64,000 nucleotides of DNA, from contig NZ_BNAS01000003.1 in the NCBI RefSeq assembly GCF_014653785.1, forward strand, positions 138,117-202,116, given 5' to 3'. Positions 63,589 to 64,000 of the stretch are shown piece after piece; position 1 is the first letter of the stretch; the number at the start of each line of letters is the position of its first letter. A model generated the notes under the pieces. The model searched no databases. It was not told the DNA's origin and saw only the letters and a list, made by a program, of their open reading frames with translations. The DNA comes from Promicromonospora soli. GTDB taxonomy: Bacteria > Actinomycetota > Actinomycetes > Actinomycetales > Cellulomonadaceae. The position numbers were made by a program, and so were the translations under genes.

Positions 63589-64000
63589 GCGTGGTGCTGC
63601 CCGCGGGGTACCACGACGTCGTTCTCGTCGTCGTCAACTACGGCTCGTCCCGCCTGCTCGCGACGAACCTGCCTCGGACCACCGGTAGGAGCGGTGTGCG
63701 CGTGGTCGTCGTCGACAGCTTCAGCGGCGCGGGGGAGCGTGCGGCCGTGACCCGCCTGGCCGCCGCCCACGGGTGGGAGCTCCTGGCACCCGATACGAAC
63801 GTCGGGTTCGGCGGCGGCTCCAACCTCGGCGCCGCGCGCGCGGTGGCGGTCGGAGCCCGGGTGCTGGTCTTCCTCAATCCCGACGCGTGGACGGACCCGG
63901 CCGGGCTCGCGGCGCTCGCCGCGGCGGCGCGGTCGCAGGACCGGGTGCTCGTTGCGCCGCGGATCCACCGGCCAGACGGCAGCGTGTACTCACGCGGCCT
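63585..64000 (+). CDS. Glycosyltransferase family 2, partial (cut by window end)
   Basis: The first 138 residues of a GT-A glycosyltransferase; the frame is open to the end of the window. It starts at GTG 63585, which overlaps the preceding TGA (GTGA). VVLVVVNYGSSRLLATNL is the nucleotide-binding start, VVVVDSFSGAG and LLAPDTNVGFGGGSNLGAARAV follow, and VLVFLNPDAW supplies the metal-binding acidic motif in the NPDA form of rhamnosyltransferase-like GT2 enzymes. It belongs to the same operon as the two genes before it. Confidence 0.85.
   Translation, partial: MSVVLPAGYHDVVLVVVNYGSSRLLATNLPRTTGRSGVRVVVVDSFSGAGERAAVTRLAAAHGWELLAPDTNVGFGGGSNLGAARAVAVGARVLVFLNPDAWTDPAGLAALAAAARSQDRVLVAPRIHRPDGSVYSRG

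Overview
The window is very GC-rich, densely coded chromosomal DNA from an actinobacterium. A WhiB-type regulator, an orphan CIRCE-controlled groES, a GuaB3 paralogue, mycothiol-era style GCS2 ligase, DUF3817, DUF4031 and PspC proteins, a phosphoketolase pathway and large secreted carbohydrate-active enzymes together suggest the order Micrococcales, probably the Cellulomonadaceae/Promicromonosporaceae neighbourhood. That placement is inference. I see no tRNA, rRNA, CRISPR array, transposase or prophage genes; the only mobile-looking DNA is small extragenic hairpin repeats.

Layout. 0-11.7 kb is conserved housekeeping: a THUMP-like methyltransferase with a glutamate-cysteine ligase, CIRCE-groES, whiD, a MerR-type regulator, guaB, a Tat-exported amine oxidase divergent from a secreted Rid protein, a DnaQ-type exonuclease, and guaB3 coupled to a GNAT. 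11.8-16.3 kb holds a succinate-semialdehyde dehydrogenase and several small conserved proteins. 16.3-22.2 kb is a divergent pair of secreted polysaccharide enzymes (a GH30 enzyme and a BNR propeller with ricin lectin repeats) with a LacI-type operator between them. 22.2-28.1 kb is the xfp-pta-ackA phosphoketolase/acetate operon. 28.2-35.4 kb has SURF1, a PatB/MalY lyase, an internally duplicated protein of unknown function, DUF3817 and a heterodimeric ABC exporter. 35.5-39.3 kb is a D-galactonate catabolic cluster (iclR divergent from dgoK-dgoA-dgoD). guaA follows. 41-48.3 kb has a secreted crystallin-like protein, a prepilin peptidase, a GT4 and a PspC/two-component envelope-stress module. 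48.4-52.8 kb is a sulfate-assimilation operon (sulfite reductase, APS reductase, siroheme synthase) preceded by a previously unlisted 34-codon polycysteine leader ORF. 52.9-57.9 kb has small metabolic genes and an S9 peptidase. 57.9-64 kb is the start of a surface-polysaccharide locus: initiating sugar transferase, three glycosyltransferases (the last cut by the window edge) and a coupled cytidylyltransferase/CDP-alcohol transferase pair.

Regulation. A striking feature is that about twenty genes have a TANNNT -10 hexamer ending exactly 6 or 7 nt before an ATG/GTG, so they are probably transcribed as leaderless mRNAs; this fixes several start codons (for example gabD2 at 11818 and the first ABC gene at 31848). 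Long-stem inverted repeats sit in most spaces between convergent genes. Two of them share a 24-nt end with one difference, and a third matches a tandem repeat that has entered the coding sequence of the S9 peptidase.
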